64,000 nucleotides of DNA from Tissierellales bacterium (GTDB lineage Bacteria > Bacillota > Clostridia > Tissierellales > VENL01), in NCBI GenBank assembly GCA_028280805.1, contig JANQLB010000130.1:1-64000 (forward strand), written 5' to 3'. Within the stretch, counting starts at the first letter, position 1, and each line of letters opens with the position of its first letter. A program made the translations under genes and the position numbers. Below are positions 1 to 8,182 of this stretch, one piece after another. The notes under the pieces were generated by a model. That model was given only the letters and a program-made list of their open reading frames with translations. It made no database searches and was not told where the DNA came from.

Positions 1-145
1 AATTGCAAAATGAAGCTCAGAAAGATAAAACTTCTGAGTACTACATTTACATCAAATCTAAGATTTGAGTAATTGCAGCAATTTTGTGCTAGTCACTTAC
101 ACAGCGTGATGTGTTCAGATGGAGTTAAAACTCCACCTGAACCGA
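1..145. other. Non-coding leader with four hairpins
   Basis: No convincing gene lies before the first CDS. Four local hairpins follow one another: 16-22 with 32-38, 52-58 with 62-68, 71-75 with 79-83, and a longer one at 113-142 (six plus five base pairs around one A/C mismatch). The last, with the sequence after it, resembles the terminal hairpin of the dispersed element at 33970-34095. The stretch is cut by the window start. It could be a structured RNA, the 3' end of a transcript, or a degenerate repeat copy. Strand is not decided. Confidence 0.35.
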
Positions 146-175
146 ATCTTACTTTATATAAAGGGAATGTTATAG

Positions 176-1579
176 ATGAAAGAAAAAACGATAGATGAAA
201 TTTTACTCAAAAACATTTTATACTCAATAGATGAAGGTATTCACGTTATTGATAATCATGGAAAAACTATTATTTATAACGATGCTATGGCTCAGTTAGA
301 GGGTCTTGAAAAGGAAGTTGTTTTAAATAAAAAATTTACCGATGTATTTCCCGGTCTTGATGAGGAAAACAGCACATTATTTACTGTTATGAAAACAGGA
401 AGACCTATATTAGAAAGAACTCAAACCTATTTAAATTACAAGGGCAAAAAAATTACAACTGTAAACACAACTATACCTTTATTCGATAAAGGTAAAAAAA
501 TTGGTGCTGTTGAGATTGCCAAAGATATAACTAAAATGCAAAAATTATCAGAAAAGCTGATGGACCTTCAAGAAGAATTAACTAATAAAAATAAAGAAAG
601 TTTAAAAACAACTGTACCTAAATATACTTTTGACAGTATCATTGGAAATAGTGATGGTATTAAAAAGGCAATAAATATTGCAAGAAAATCCTGTAATACA
701 TCATCCAGTGTACTTATCTATGGAGAGACAGGAGTGGGTAAAGAGTTATTTGCTCAAAGTATACACTATGAGGGAATAAGAAAGAATAAGCCGTTTATAG
801 CTCAAAATTGTGCTGCTTTACCGGAATCTTTACTGGAGGGACTTTTATTTGGAACAGCAAAAGGAAGCTTTACCGGTGCGATTGATAGACCTGGATTATT
901 TGAACAGGCTAATGGTGGAACTTTGCTGCTGGATGAGATAAACTCAATGGGCATAAATCTTCAAGCTAAACTATTAAGAGTATTACAAGAGGGTTATATA
1001 AGAAAAATAGGCGGTTTAAAGAATAAACCAGTTGATGTGAGAATTATAGCAACAACTAATGAAGATCCAAAGAAGGCAATTGAAGATGGGCAGTTTAGAA
1101 AAGATTTATACTATAGAATAAATGTTGTATCTCTTGTAGTTCCACCACTGCGTGATAGAAAAAGTGACTTAGAGCTTTTATGTGACAGTTTCATCAGGAA
1201 GTATAATAAAAAATTGAAAAAAGATGTGTGGATGATTTCCCAAGATGTTATCGCTGACTTTTATGATTATTCATGGCCGGGAAATGTTAGAGAGCTTGAA
1301 AGTATGATTGAAGGAGCTATGAATTATATTAATTATGACGAAAATGTATTACAAAAATATCATTTTCCCATATTTATTGATGAACTAAGAGAAAAAGACT
1401 ACAATATTAGTAAAGATATTGATTTGTCAGAATCGTTACCAGTAGTAATTAGTAATATTGAAAAGAAATTGATTGCTAATGCTATGATGTCTTGGGGAAA
1501 TAATGTCTCCAAGGCAGCAGAAAGTTTAGGAATTAAAAGACAGACATTGCAGCACAAGTTAAGAAAGTATAATCTATAA
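176..1579 (+). CDS. PAS-domain sigma-54-dependent transcriptional activator
   Basis: This is an enhancer-binding protein that activates RNA polymerase carrying sigma-54. A PAS sensor covers about residues 12-120 and a short coiled linker about 121-142. The AAA+ domain follows, with Walker A GETGVGKE at 183-190, the sigma-54-contacting loop GSFTGA at 230-235 (usual form GAFTGA) and Walker B GTLLLDE at 249-255. A Fis-type helix-turn-helix ends the protein (about 425-467, NVSKAAESLGIKRQTL). The 467-residue length is normal for RocR/PrdR-like activators of amino-acid catabolism. AAAGGGA at 160-166 is the ribosome site. The only strong sigma-54 promoter seen in the window is at 7057, before the ornithine operon, so that operon is the inferred target. 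The ligand sensed by the PAS domain cannot be told. Confidence 0.93.
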   Translation: MKEKTIDEILLKNILYSIDEGIHVIDNHGKTIIYNDAMAQLEGLEKEVVLNKKFTDVFPGLDEENSTLFTVMKTGRPILERTQTYLNYKGKKITTVNTTIPLFDKGKKIGAVEIAKDITKMQKLSEKLMDLQEELTNKNKESLKTTVPKYTFDSIIGNSDGIKKAINIARKSCNTSSSVLIYGETGVGKELFAQSIHYEGIRKNKPFIAQNCAALPESLLEGLLFGTAKGSFTGAIDRPGLFEQANGGTLLLDEINSMGINLQAKLLRVLQEGYIRKIGGLKNKPVDVRIIATTNEDPKKAIEDGQFRKDLYYRINVVSLVVPPLRDRKSDLELLCDSFIRKYNKKLKKDVWMISQDVIADFYDYSWPGNVRELESMIEGAMNYINYDENVLQKYHFPIFIDELREKDYNISKDIDLSESLPVVISNIEKKLIANAMMSWGNNVSKAAESLGIKRQTLQHKLRKYNL

Positions 1580-1581
1580 AG

Positions 1582-1630
1582 AACTGCAAATACATTTGCA
1601 CTAACAATGCAAAATGATTTGCAGTTTTTT
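1582..1630 (+). terminator. Rho-independent terminator after the sigma-54 activator
   Basis: AACTGCAAAT (1582-1591) pairs with ATTTGCAGTT (1617-1626). An inner TTTGCA/TGCAAA pair lies within the loop, and a T-run follows at 1625-1630. It starts three bases after the stop codon. Confidence 0.85.
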
Positions 1631-1709
1631 ATTTAAATCCTGCATGAGATATATAAAAAAACAACACTTTTTATGTCGAAAATTGTCTTAAAATGAAAGA
1701 AAAAACTTA

Positions 1710-1738
1710 TTGACAAATCTTTGGAAATAAATTAATAT
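1710..1738 (+). promoter_or_regulatory. Sigma-A promoter of the RiPP locus, with a long leader
   Basis: TTGACA (1710-1715), a 17-bp spacer, and TAATAT (1733-1738). Transcription from here would leave about 265 nt untranslated before the ABC transporter gene at 2013. I found no ORF, riboswitch signature or clear terminator in 1739-2012, which is very AT-rich. This promoter and leader account for the gap 1631-2012. A second, closer promoter cannot be excluded. Confidence 0.7.
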
Positions 1739-2012
1739 AGTTTTAGGCTGTTAAAATTATAATAAAAATAAAAATTCAAATCATATAAAACATAACTTGA
1801 AATAGACTAAAATTTATCCTAAATCAATACTTCATATTTAAAATCTTATAGTCGACATTTAAATTAAAAAAACTTACAGCATAAGACAATTCCGTGAAAA
1901 TCCAAGTCGAATTTAATATTCAAATAATAAGTATAATTTTTAAGTATACCAAATAGTGAAATGTAGACGTTATATTCTATAAAGAAAAACAAAAAATTAG
2001 GAGAAAACAACG

Positions 2013-3791
2013 ATGAAAGAAAATGGATACAAAAGAACTAAAAACACTATAAAAAGAATAATGAAATATGTATATCTAATCTCTCCAAAATATTTTATTA
2101 TTAGTATAATATTTACCATACTAGTAGGATTTACTTCAGCTATGTCTATATGGGCAACTAAATTATTAATCAATGGAATAGTGGAGGCTGCCGCAAATAC
2201 AGCCAGTAATTTTATGCAAGTATTAATATTCTATGCAGCAGTCAATATCTTTATCCAACTTATACAATCTATAAATAATTATCTAAACTCAAAACATCAA
2301 TTGAAGATAGATTATAAAATGAGTATGGATGTTTTAGAGAAATGCAGAGTATTAAGGTTACAGGATTTTGAAGATTCTGAAGTATATAATATATTAAGCA
2401 GAGCTGAAATGGAAGGAAAAACAAAGGTCTACATAGCATATAGAAACATATTATCCATAATAACACAAGTAGCTTCACTGGTATCCATATCAGTAATAAT
2501 TCTTTCTTGGAATTCTTACATATTTCTATTAGCATTTATAACACCAATAATATCAACCATAATAAATACAAGAATAGGTTACAGAAACTATAAAATGCGA
2601 ATGGAACGGATGGATAAAGTACGTAAAACTTCATATATAAACTATCTGCTTACTAATAATATAGCATGTAAAGAAGTAAAAACATACAATATAGGTTCAT
2701 ATTTAATAAATATATTTTCAAATATAAAGCTAAAAATACAGAATCAAGATTTAGGTATTACTAAATTAAGAACAATCTGGTCAATGGGATTAAATCTGGT
2801 AGAGGAGTTAATCAGCTTATTTGTAATATTTAAAGTCGTTGATATGGCAGTAGTGGGAAAAATATTAGTAGGAGATACAGTAGCTTATATAGACAGTTTA
2901 AGTACTATACAATCAAATGTAGGACAGTTTTTGAAAAGTTTATCAGAGATATACAATGACATTTTATACGTAGAGCAGTTTTATAAATTATTAGACCTGG
3001 ACATAAATGATAACCATGATAGAAAAGTAGAAATAAAAGAAATCAGAGAAGTAGAATTTAAAGATGTTTACTATACATATGAAGGGTCAGACAATCCCAC
3101 TCTTTTAAATATAAACATCAAAATAAACAAACGTGAGCTGGTAGGTATAGTTGGGAAAAACGGTTCAGGAAAGACAACATTTATAAAACTTTTATGCGGT
3201 TTTTATGATAATTATAAAGGAGAAATATTAATTAATGGTATAGAACTAAAGAAAATAGACCCAGATAAATTAAGAGAAAGAATGGGAATTATATTTCAAG
3301 ATTTTAATAAATATGAAATGACTTTAAGAGAAAACATTGGCTTTGGAAATATAAGCCAAATTCATGATGACAAGAAAATAATAAAAATATTACAACAAGT
3401 AAACTTAAAAGAAAAGATTGATAAATTTTCAGCTAAAATAGATACACAGATGGGAAAATGGTTCAAAGGAGAAGAACTATCAAAAGGTCAATGGCAGAGG
3501 ATAGCATTAGGAAGGGCATTTATGCGAGATGCTGATGTTTATGTATTAGATGAACCTACTTCTTCACTTGATCCAATATCAGAAAAAAAGATATTTTCTT
3601 TAACAAGTCAAAAGATTAAAGATAAGATAGGCATTTTTATTACCCATAGAATTGATAATATAGCTGCGTTAAATCCTAGAGTTATTGTGTTTTCAGAAGG
3701 TGAAATAATTGGAGATGGAAGCAATGAGCAATTGCTGGAAAGCTGTGAAGAATACGCTAAGCTATTAGGAATGAAGGAGGAGTGTATCTAA
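2013..3791 (+). CDS. ABC transporter, fused permease and ATPase (peptide exporter of RiPP locus)
   Basis: A half-size exporter of 592 residues. The N-terminal membrane domain has about six hydrophobic segments (residues about 30-320). The C-terminal ATPase has Walker A GIVGKNGSGKTT, a Q-loop in FQDFNKYE, signature LSKGQ and Walker B VYVLDEPTSS. There is no N-terminal C39 peptidase, so leader removal, if any, must come from elsewhere. GGAGAAA precedes the ATG. It is the first gene of a same-strand set with the radical SAM maturase, the partner maturation protein and the Cys-rich precursor, as expected for the exporter in clostridial CLI_3235-type peptide loci. Substrate assignment is from context only; the fold alone would also fit lipid or drug export. 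Confidence 0.85.
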   Translation: MKENGYKRTKNTIKRIMKYVYLISPKYFIISIIFTILVGFTSAMSIWATKLLINGIVEAAANTASNFMQVLIFYAAVNIFIQLIQSINNYLNSKHQLKIDYKMSMDVLEKCRVLRLQDFEDSEVYNILSRAEMEGKTKVYIAYRNILSIITQVASLVSISVIILSWNSYIFLLAFITPIISTIINTRIGYRNYKMRMERMDKVRKTSYINYLLTNNIACKEVKTYNIGSYLINIFSNIKLKIQNQDLGITKLRTIWSMGLNLVEELISLFVIFKVVDMAVVGKILVGDTVAYIDSLSTIQSNVGQFLKSLSEIYNDILYVEQFYKLLDLDINDNHDRKVEIKEIREVEFKDVYYTYEGSDNPTLLNINIKINKRELVGIVGKNGSGKTTFIKLLCGFYDNYKGEILINGIELKKIDPDKLRERMGIIFQDFNKYEMTLRENIGFGNISQIHDDKKIIKILQQVNLKEKIDKFSAKIDTQMGKWFKGEELSKGQWQRIALGRAFMRDADVYVLDEPTSSLDPISEKKIFSLTSQKIKDKIGIFITHRIDNIAALNPRVIVFSEGEIIGDGSNEQLLESCEEYAKLLGMKEECI

Positions 3792-3882
3792 GATTATAAA
3801 TATATAAACATTAAAAAACTGTCAAAGAATTTTACATAATGTAGAATCAATGCAAACTTTTAACTGGAAATGGGGGAAAATC

Positions 3883-5301
3883 ATGAAGCCTTTAATTCAC
3901 TTATTTAGAACAAAGAACAATTTTTATTTCTATGATGTAAATAGAAATGAAAACGTTAAGGTTGATGAAGAAATATATTGTTATTTAGATAAATTTTTAA
4001 AAGATGAAATAAATAAAAATAATATAAATAAAGAAATAGAATCAAAGCTGGATAAATTAAAAGAAGAAGGATACCTTTCTAACAATCGTGTTAAAGAAAT
4101 AAAACATCCTGCAACAGATTTACTTGATACATATTTAAGCAGAAAAATGAAAATGATTACAATTCAACTAACCCGGAATTGTAATCTGAGGTGTGAATAC
4201 TGCCCGTATACTGAAAATAATGGTATAGAAAGAACCCATCAAGACAGTTCAATAGATTTTGAAACTATAAAAAAGGCTCTTCATATTCTAAGGGATAATT
4301 CAATTGATAGTTATGATATTTCAGTTAATTTTTATGGTGGTGAACCATTATTAGAATTTGATTTAATAAAAAAAACAGTTGATTATTGTAAAAAAATATT
4401 TCGTGGAAAATTATTAAGATTCTCATTAACAACAAATGCAACATTATTTACAGAAGAAATTATGGATTTTTTTGAAAGAGAAAAATTTAATATTCTTATT
4501 AGTCTTGATGGACCAAAGCACCTAAACGATAAAAACAGAAGATTTTATGACAGTGACGAAAGTGTATTTGATAGAGTAATTGATAGTATAAAAATAATTG
4601 AAAAAAATCATCAGGAATTATTTAAAAATATATCGCTAAATATGGTAATTGATCCTACTACAAAACTTAATGACTATTTATTACTTTTTAAAGAAAATCG
4701 AGTTCTAGATAAGATTAATATCAGAACTCAGATATTAGATGACTATACTGAAGATAAAAAATTTAAATCTTTAGATGAATTTAATAAACAGTATAGTGAA
4801 ATGGAGAACACATACAGATTACATATTTTTAATGATGAAGAATTAACAGATGGAAAATTAATTGAATCTATGTTCTTTAGAAAATATCAAGAATTGTTAA
4901 TGGACATGAATAAATCAATTAGTTTAGGAAATACAGGTTGTCCATCAGGACCTTGTATTCCAGGAATTCAGAGGATGCTTGTAGATGTTAATGGTTTTAT
5001 ATATCCCTGTGAAAGAATAAGTGAAATAAATGAGTTTAATATTATAGGAAATGTGGACAAGGGTATTATGCTTGATAAAGTAAAAAGAATTCTTAATGTT
5101 GCTAAATATAATAAGGATAAATGCACGGACTGCTTTGCCTTTAGAGAATGTGGTTTTTGTGTAAGAAGTTATCAAAATGCAATAGATGAAATTGCAGTAT
5201 CCAGTGAAGTATGTGAAAATAGAAGAATTAATTTTCACAATAAATTAGTTGATTTACAAACTATTAAAGAATATAAATCTAACAGAAAGTATAAAGGGTG
5301 A
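3883..5301 (+). CDS. Radical SAM/SPASM maturase of Cys-rich peptide (CcpM-like)
   Basis: A peptide-modifying radical SAM enzyme of 472 residues. The N-terminus (residues 1-75) resembles a peptide-binding region. The radical SAM cluster motif is CNLRCEYC (Cys100, Cys104, Cys107), followed by GGEPLLEF, which binds S-adenosylmethionine. The C-terminal third holds a SPASM-type set of cysteines (GCPSGPCIPG, YPCERIS, CTDCFAFRECGFC, EVCENR) for extra 4Fe-4S clusters. Enzymes of this class usually install thioether or other Cys-centred links. I chose ATG 3883 over 3850 because GGGGGA lies just before it and the product then starts MKPLIHLF. Together with its neighbours it matches, from memory, the family called Cys-rich peptide radical SAM maturase CcpM. 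Confidence 0.88.
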   Translation: MKPLIHLFRTKNNFYFYDVNRNENVKVDEEIYCYLDKFLKDEINKNNINKEIESKLDKLKEEGYLSNNRVKEIKHPATDLLDTYLSRKMKMITIQLTRNCNLRCEYCPYTENNGIERTHQDSSIDFETIKKALHILRDNSIDSYDISVNFYGGEPLLEFDLIKKTVDYCKKIFRGKLLRFSLTTNATLFTEEIMDFFEREKFNILISLDGPKHLNDKNRRFYDSDESVFDRVIDSIKIIEKNHQELFKNISLNMVIDPTTKLNDYLLLFKENRVLDKINIRTQILDDYTEDKKFKSLDEFNKQYSEMENTYRLHIFNDEELTDGKLIESMFFRKYQELLMDMNKSISLGNTGCPSGPCIPGIQRMLVDVNGFIYPCERISEINEFNIIGNVDKGIMLDKVKRILNVAKYNKDKCTDCFAFRECGFCVRSYQNAIDEIAVSSEVCENRRINFHNKLVDLQTIKEYKSNRKYKG

Positions 5302-5305
5302 TGTA

Positions 5306-6388
5306 ATGAATAATAAAAACTATCTGTTTTATCCATATTCCCATAAATCATATGGCTTTATAAGAGGTTTAATGTCTTTAGATATTGAGTTTGATGTAAT
5401 AGCACCGAAAGGTTTAGGATTAACAGGTAAAGATATGGCATATGTAGTAAATGGCAATGATTTGGGAAAAAAAGTAAAAGTTTGTGAAGAAGTAGACTTC
5501 AGTAGATATGATGCAATAATTATATCTGAAAATCTAAATGAATTTATGGAAACAGAATTAGATAAAATTATTGAGAAAAGTAAAGAAAATAATTTGGAAA
5601 TTTTCAATTATTGCGATAAAGAAAAATACTTAAAGCTATTTGAAAATATTTCATTAAAGAATATAAAAAACAATAAAGAAAAAGTAATAAAAAAGTCTAT
5701 AGATAAGTCTGATAAATTTAATTTACCATTCTATACTCCAGAGAAATTAATAATATTTGTTGGAGGAATTATAGAGACAATTGATAATTTTTATATATCA
5801 TTACAAGTTAAAATTGGTCTTGAGAAGATGGGATATAAAGTTGAAATGATAACAAAAGACAACGACGGAAGATTTTTTGATTGCTTAAAGTACCCGGTAG
5901 AATTTATGAGTAATAAAGTAAGTCCGGAAGTTCAGATACATAAACTAAATAAATTTATTCAAGGAATAGAAGAGCAGATTAATCCTCATATAATAATAAT
6001 GGATTTACCTAAAGGATTGATAAAATATGATAAATATTATGATAATTCATTTGGAATATATACTTTTATGATTGGACAAAGTGTTAGACCAGACTATTTT
6101 ATATTAAATACTTTAAATAATTATATTAGTGAAGAATACTTTAATAAGCTTAATGACTATTTTGAAGTAATATTAGGCAAAAAAGTAGATGTATTTAATT
6201 TAATTAATTCGTTCTTTCAACATGGTAACACTGTAAAAACCGAGTTAGAAATGCCTATGTATCTAAAACATAAAGATTTAGAAAATATAATATCACTAAA
6301 TAAAGGTATAAACTTAAGAATTGACTGCCTATATGAACAAAAAAGAATAGATAGTATGATTAAGAAATTAATAGATAATTTCACTTAA
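5306..6388 (+). CDS. Peptide maturation system protein (TIGR04066-like)
   Basis: A 360-residue soluble protein of unknown biochemistry. There is no signal peptide, membrane segment or enzyme motif I can name. Two halves may each be alpha/beta (NYLFYPYSHKS at the N-terminus; KLIIFVGGIIETID near residue 150; IIIMDLPKG near 230), the second looking like a P-loop-free nucleotide-fold region. Length, position after the radical SAM gene and start MNNKNYLFYPYSHKSYGFIRG fit the TIGR04066 partner protein found only beside CLI_3235-type peptide maturases (recalled, not searched). The start at 5306 has AAAGGGTG upstream and follows the maturase stop by 4 nt, so the two are translationally linked. The upstream in-frame ATG at 5249 lies inside the maturase gene and is unlikely. 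Confidence 0.7.
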   Translation: MNNKNYLFYPYSHKSYGFIRGLMSLDIEFDVIAPKGLGLTGKDMAYVVNGNDLGKKVKVCEEVDFSRYDAIIISENLNEFMETELDKIIEKSKENNLEIFNYCDKEKYLKLFENISLKNIKNNKEKVIKKSIDKSDKFNLPFYTPEKLIIFVGGIIETIDNFYISLQVKIGLEKMGYKVEMITKDNDGRFFDCLKYPVEFMSNKVSPEVQIHKLNKFIQGIEEQINPHIIIMDLPKGLIKYDKYYDNSFGIYTFMIGQSVRPDYFILNTLNNYISEEYFNKLNDYFEVILGKKVDVFNLINSFFQHGNTVKTELEMPMYLKHKDLENIISLNKGINLRIDCLYEQKRIDSMIKKLIDNFT

Positions 6389-6398
6389 TTATCTATTA
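6369..6398 (+). other. Hairpin across the end of the TIGR04066-like gene
   Basis: A perfect 12-bp stem (TAATAGATAATT 6369-6380 with AATTATCTATTA 6387-6398) around a 6-nt loop covers the stop codon. No T-run follows, so it looks more like a processing or stability element between the enzyme genes and the precursor gene than a terminator. Confidence 0.5.
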
Positions 6399-6406
6399 AT
6401 ATAAAT

Positions 6407-6698
6407 AAAACCCGTGGATAAATGTTTAGTTATTGATCTTATAATATGAAAGGTAAGGTGACAATATGAAAGAAATTAAAATTAAAAAGAACAGTTTTAA
6501 CTCAGTTGAAAGTTTAAGTAGTAATTGTAGATGCATTTGTAGTTGTAATTGTGACGGCGACCAAGAAGTTTATGTTTTTGGCAGAAATCATTCTGATAAC
6601 AGCACATACAATAGAGCCTATGATAATAATATATCACCAGACTAGTATCTAATTTATAAAATTAAATTAATATGTAATTAAAAAAATCCACGGGTTTT
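6407..6698. repeat. 13-bp inverted repeats flanking the peptide precursor gene
   Basis: AAAACCCGTGGAT at 6407-6419 is the exact reverse complement of 6686-6698. The two arms enclose 266 bp that contain only the precursor gene and its probable promoter and ribosome site. The right arm is followed by the T-rich stretch GTATTTTTC. In RNA the arms could pair to form a long-loop terminator or a protective stem; in DNA they could be recombination sites. Neither use is shown. Confidence 0.75.
6466..6645 (+). CDS. Cys-rich RiPP precursor peptide (CLI_3235-type bacteriocin-like)
   Basis: A 59-residue peptide starting MKEIKIKKNSFNSVESL. Residues 21-29 read CRCICSCNC, five cysteines at strictly alternating positions, followed by an acidic and polar tail without further Cys. 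AAGGTG sits 5 nt before the ATG and TATAAT at 6440-6445 may be its -10 box. The pattern of Lys-rich leader, a V-E-S-L segment just before the core and CxC repeats fits the CLI_3235 family of clostridial peptide natural products (recalled). The gene follows the exporter, maturase and partner genes on the same strand. The mature structure, any leader cleavage site and activity are unknown. The short length and lack of other good ORFs on either strand here support it as a real gene. Confidence 0.82.
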   Translation: MKEIKIKKNSFNSVESLSSNCRCICSCNCDGDQEVYVFGRNHSDNSTYNRAYDNNISPD

Positions 6699-6776
6699 GT
6701 ATTTTTCTAATTGAAATTTTCACCAACTAAAATCCTATTAAAATGAATCCGTAAACTAAACATAAGAAATAGAACA

Positions 6777-6920
6777 ATGTTTTATACCAAGAATAATAGT
6801 GCAAAAATTGTTGCAGGTACACAGAATGTAACAATGCTTACTGCCTTTTTAATACTTACATTTTCAACTATAATCTTATTATTTACAGAAATAAAATACC
6901 TTAAAAAGAAAGCTGTATAA
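6777..6920 (+). CDS. Possible small membrane peptide or permease remnant
   Basis: A 47-codon ORF reads MFYTKNNSAKIVAG, then a hydrophobic stretch (MLTAFLILTFSTIILLF) and a basic end (KYLKKKAV): one membrane segment with positive-inside topology. No ribosome site stands before the ATG, so it may not be translated. It could be an immunity-type peptide for the RiPP locus, or the decayed C-terminus of a transporter such as those that accompany ornithine operons in relatives. It lies in the 6646-7125 gap, which otherwise holds only the regulatory sites listed separately. Confidence 0.25.
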   Translation: MFYTKNNSAKIVAGTQNVTMLTAFLILTFSTIILLFTEIKYLKKKAV

Positions 6921-6950
6921 AACTGATAATTATATACGTAAAATAAGATA

Positions 6951-6992
6951 ATAACTAAGTAATAAGACAATTTGTCTTTATTATTTAGTTAT
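6951..6992. promoter_or_regulatory. Long imperfect palindrome, candidate activator site for the ornithine promoter
   Basis: ATAACTAAGTAATAAGACAA (6951-6970) is nearly complementary to 6972-6992, apart from a one-base slip and one mismatch. It ends about 90 bp before the predicted start site of the sigma-54 promoter, where enhancer-binding proteins normally bind. It could also be an RNA hairpin ending an upstream transcript, though no clear T-run follows. Confidence 0.45.
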
Positions 6993-7056
6993 TTATTAAT
7001 TATAGTAGTTTTTAAGAAGATATTATAAACAAAAAAGCTTTTACAATTCAAAAATC

Positions 7057-7072
7057 TGGCACAGGTTTTGCA
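7057..7072 (+). promoter_or_regulatory. Sigma-54 (-24/-12) promoter of the ornithine operon
   Basis: TGGCAC, five bases, then TTGCA: an exact match to the sigma-54 consensus. The predicted start is near 7083, about 43 nt before the ord ATG, which has GGAGGTG upstream. Such a promoter needs an AAA+ activator; the PAS/AAA+/Fis protein at 176-1579 is the obvious candidate. Confidence 0.9.
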
Positions 7073-7125
7073 ATATATAATAAATGTAATATCTTATATA
7101 ATAAATTTTTATGGAGGTGCTTTAA

Positions 7126-8172
7126 ATGGAAAATATTAAGGTAATAATTTGGGGTTTTGGAGCAATGGGTAGTGGAATGGCAAGGATGTTACTTAAGAAA
7201 AAAGGTGTAGAAATAGTTGGAGTATGTGACAGAAATGAAGCAAGAGTTAACAAGAGTATGTATGATGTATTAGATGTTGAAAGAGGAGATAGACCAGAAG
7301 TAATAATTAAGCATGATATTGAAGATGTAGTAACTGAAGGTTGTGCTGATGTAGCTTTAGTTGCAACAGATTCATTTACAGCTAAAACTTTCCCGAGAGT
7401 TAAATATATTTTAGAAAATAAAATTAATGTTGTATCAACAGCAGAAGAAATGGCATATCCTCAAGCACAAGAACCAGAGCTTTCAAAACAGCTTGATGAA
7501 ATTGCAAAAGCTAATGGTGTTTCTGTATTAGGTACAGGTATAAACCCTGGACTAATAATGGATTTATTAGTAGTGTGCTTAACAGGTTGTATGGTAGATG
7601 TTGAACATATTGAAGCAAAAAGAGTAAACAGCTTATCTCCATTTGGTCCGGCTGTTATGGAAGAACAAGGAGTAGGTATAACTGTTGACGAGTTTAATAA
7701 AGGTGTTGAAGATTCTACTTTAGCTGGTCATGTTGGATTTGCTGAATCTATAAAAATGATAGGAGATGCTATTGGGTGGAATGTTGAAAAACTTGAACAG
7801 CAAATGAAGCCTATAGTTACAAGTGTAGACAGAAAATCTCCTTACGGTTTTGCTAAAGCTGGAAATGTAGCAGGAGTAAACATGACAGCTCAAGGCTATG
7901 TAGACGGCGAGCTAAAAATAGATATGATTCATCCACAGCAGATTGAGCCTGAAATGGAAGGAACGTACACAGGAGATTATATAAACATAAAAGGAACTCC
8001 AGAGGTTAATATGAGCATTAAACCAGAGGTTGAAGGCGGATTAGGAACAATAGCTATGTGTGTAAATATGATTCCTCACGTAATTAATGCTGCTCCCGGC
8101 TTAAAAACGATGATTGATTTACCAGTTCCAAGGGCAATAATGGGAGATATGAGAAAATTAATTCAAAGGTAG
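7126..8172 (+). CDS. ord: 2,4-diaminopentanoate dehydrogenase
   Basis: Oxidative deamination of (2R,4S)-2,4-diaminopentanoate to 2-amino-4-oxopentanoate with NAD(P)+, the third step of oxidative ornithine breakdown. The 348 residues start with a Rossmann fold (IIWGFGAMGSGMARML, residues about 5-20), then a dihydrodipicolinate-reductase-like middle part (GTGINPGLIMDLLV near 138-151). Identity is set by the order of the following genes, the same as in the Clostridium sticklandii operon. First gene after the sigma-54 promoter; GGAGGTG lies 8 nt before the ATG. Confidence 0.93.
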   Translation: MENIKVIIWGFGAMGSGMARMLLKKKGVEIVGVCDRNEARVNKSMYDVLDVERGDRPEVIIKHDIEDVVTEGCADVALVATDSFTAKTFPRVKYILENKINVVSTAEEMAYPQAQEPELSKQLDEIAKANGVSVLGTGINPGLIMDLLVVCLTGCMVDVEHIEAKRVNSLSPFGPAVMEEQGVGITVDEFNKGVEDSTLAGHVGFAESIKMIGDAIGWNVEKLEQQMKPIVTSVDRKSPYGFAKAGNVAGVNMTAQGYVDGELKIDMIHPQQIEPEMEGTYTGDYINIKGTPEVNMSIKPEVEGGLGTIAMCVNMIPHVINAAPGLKTMIDLPVPRAIMGDMRKLIQR

Positions 8173-8182
8173 GAGATTTATT

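Noticed and set aside
1739-2012. Riboswitch or leader peptide in the long leader before the ABC transporter
   Set aside because: No conserved riboswitch blocks, strong stems or ORF could be found; it looks like AT-rich filler.
6782-6970. Minus-strand hydrophobic ORF of 62 codons
   Set aside because: AT-rich antisense reading gives Tyr/Phe/Ile runs; the plus-strand reading has a more protein-like membrane peptide, itself doubtful.
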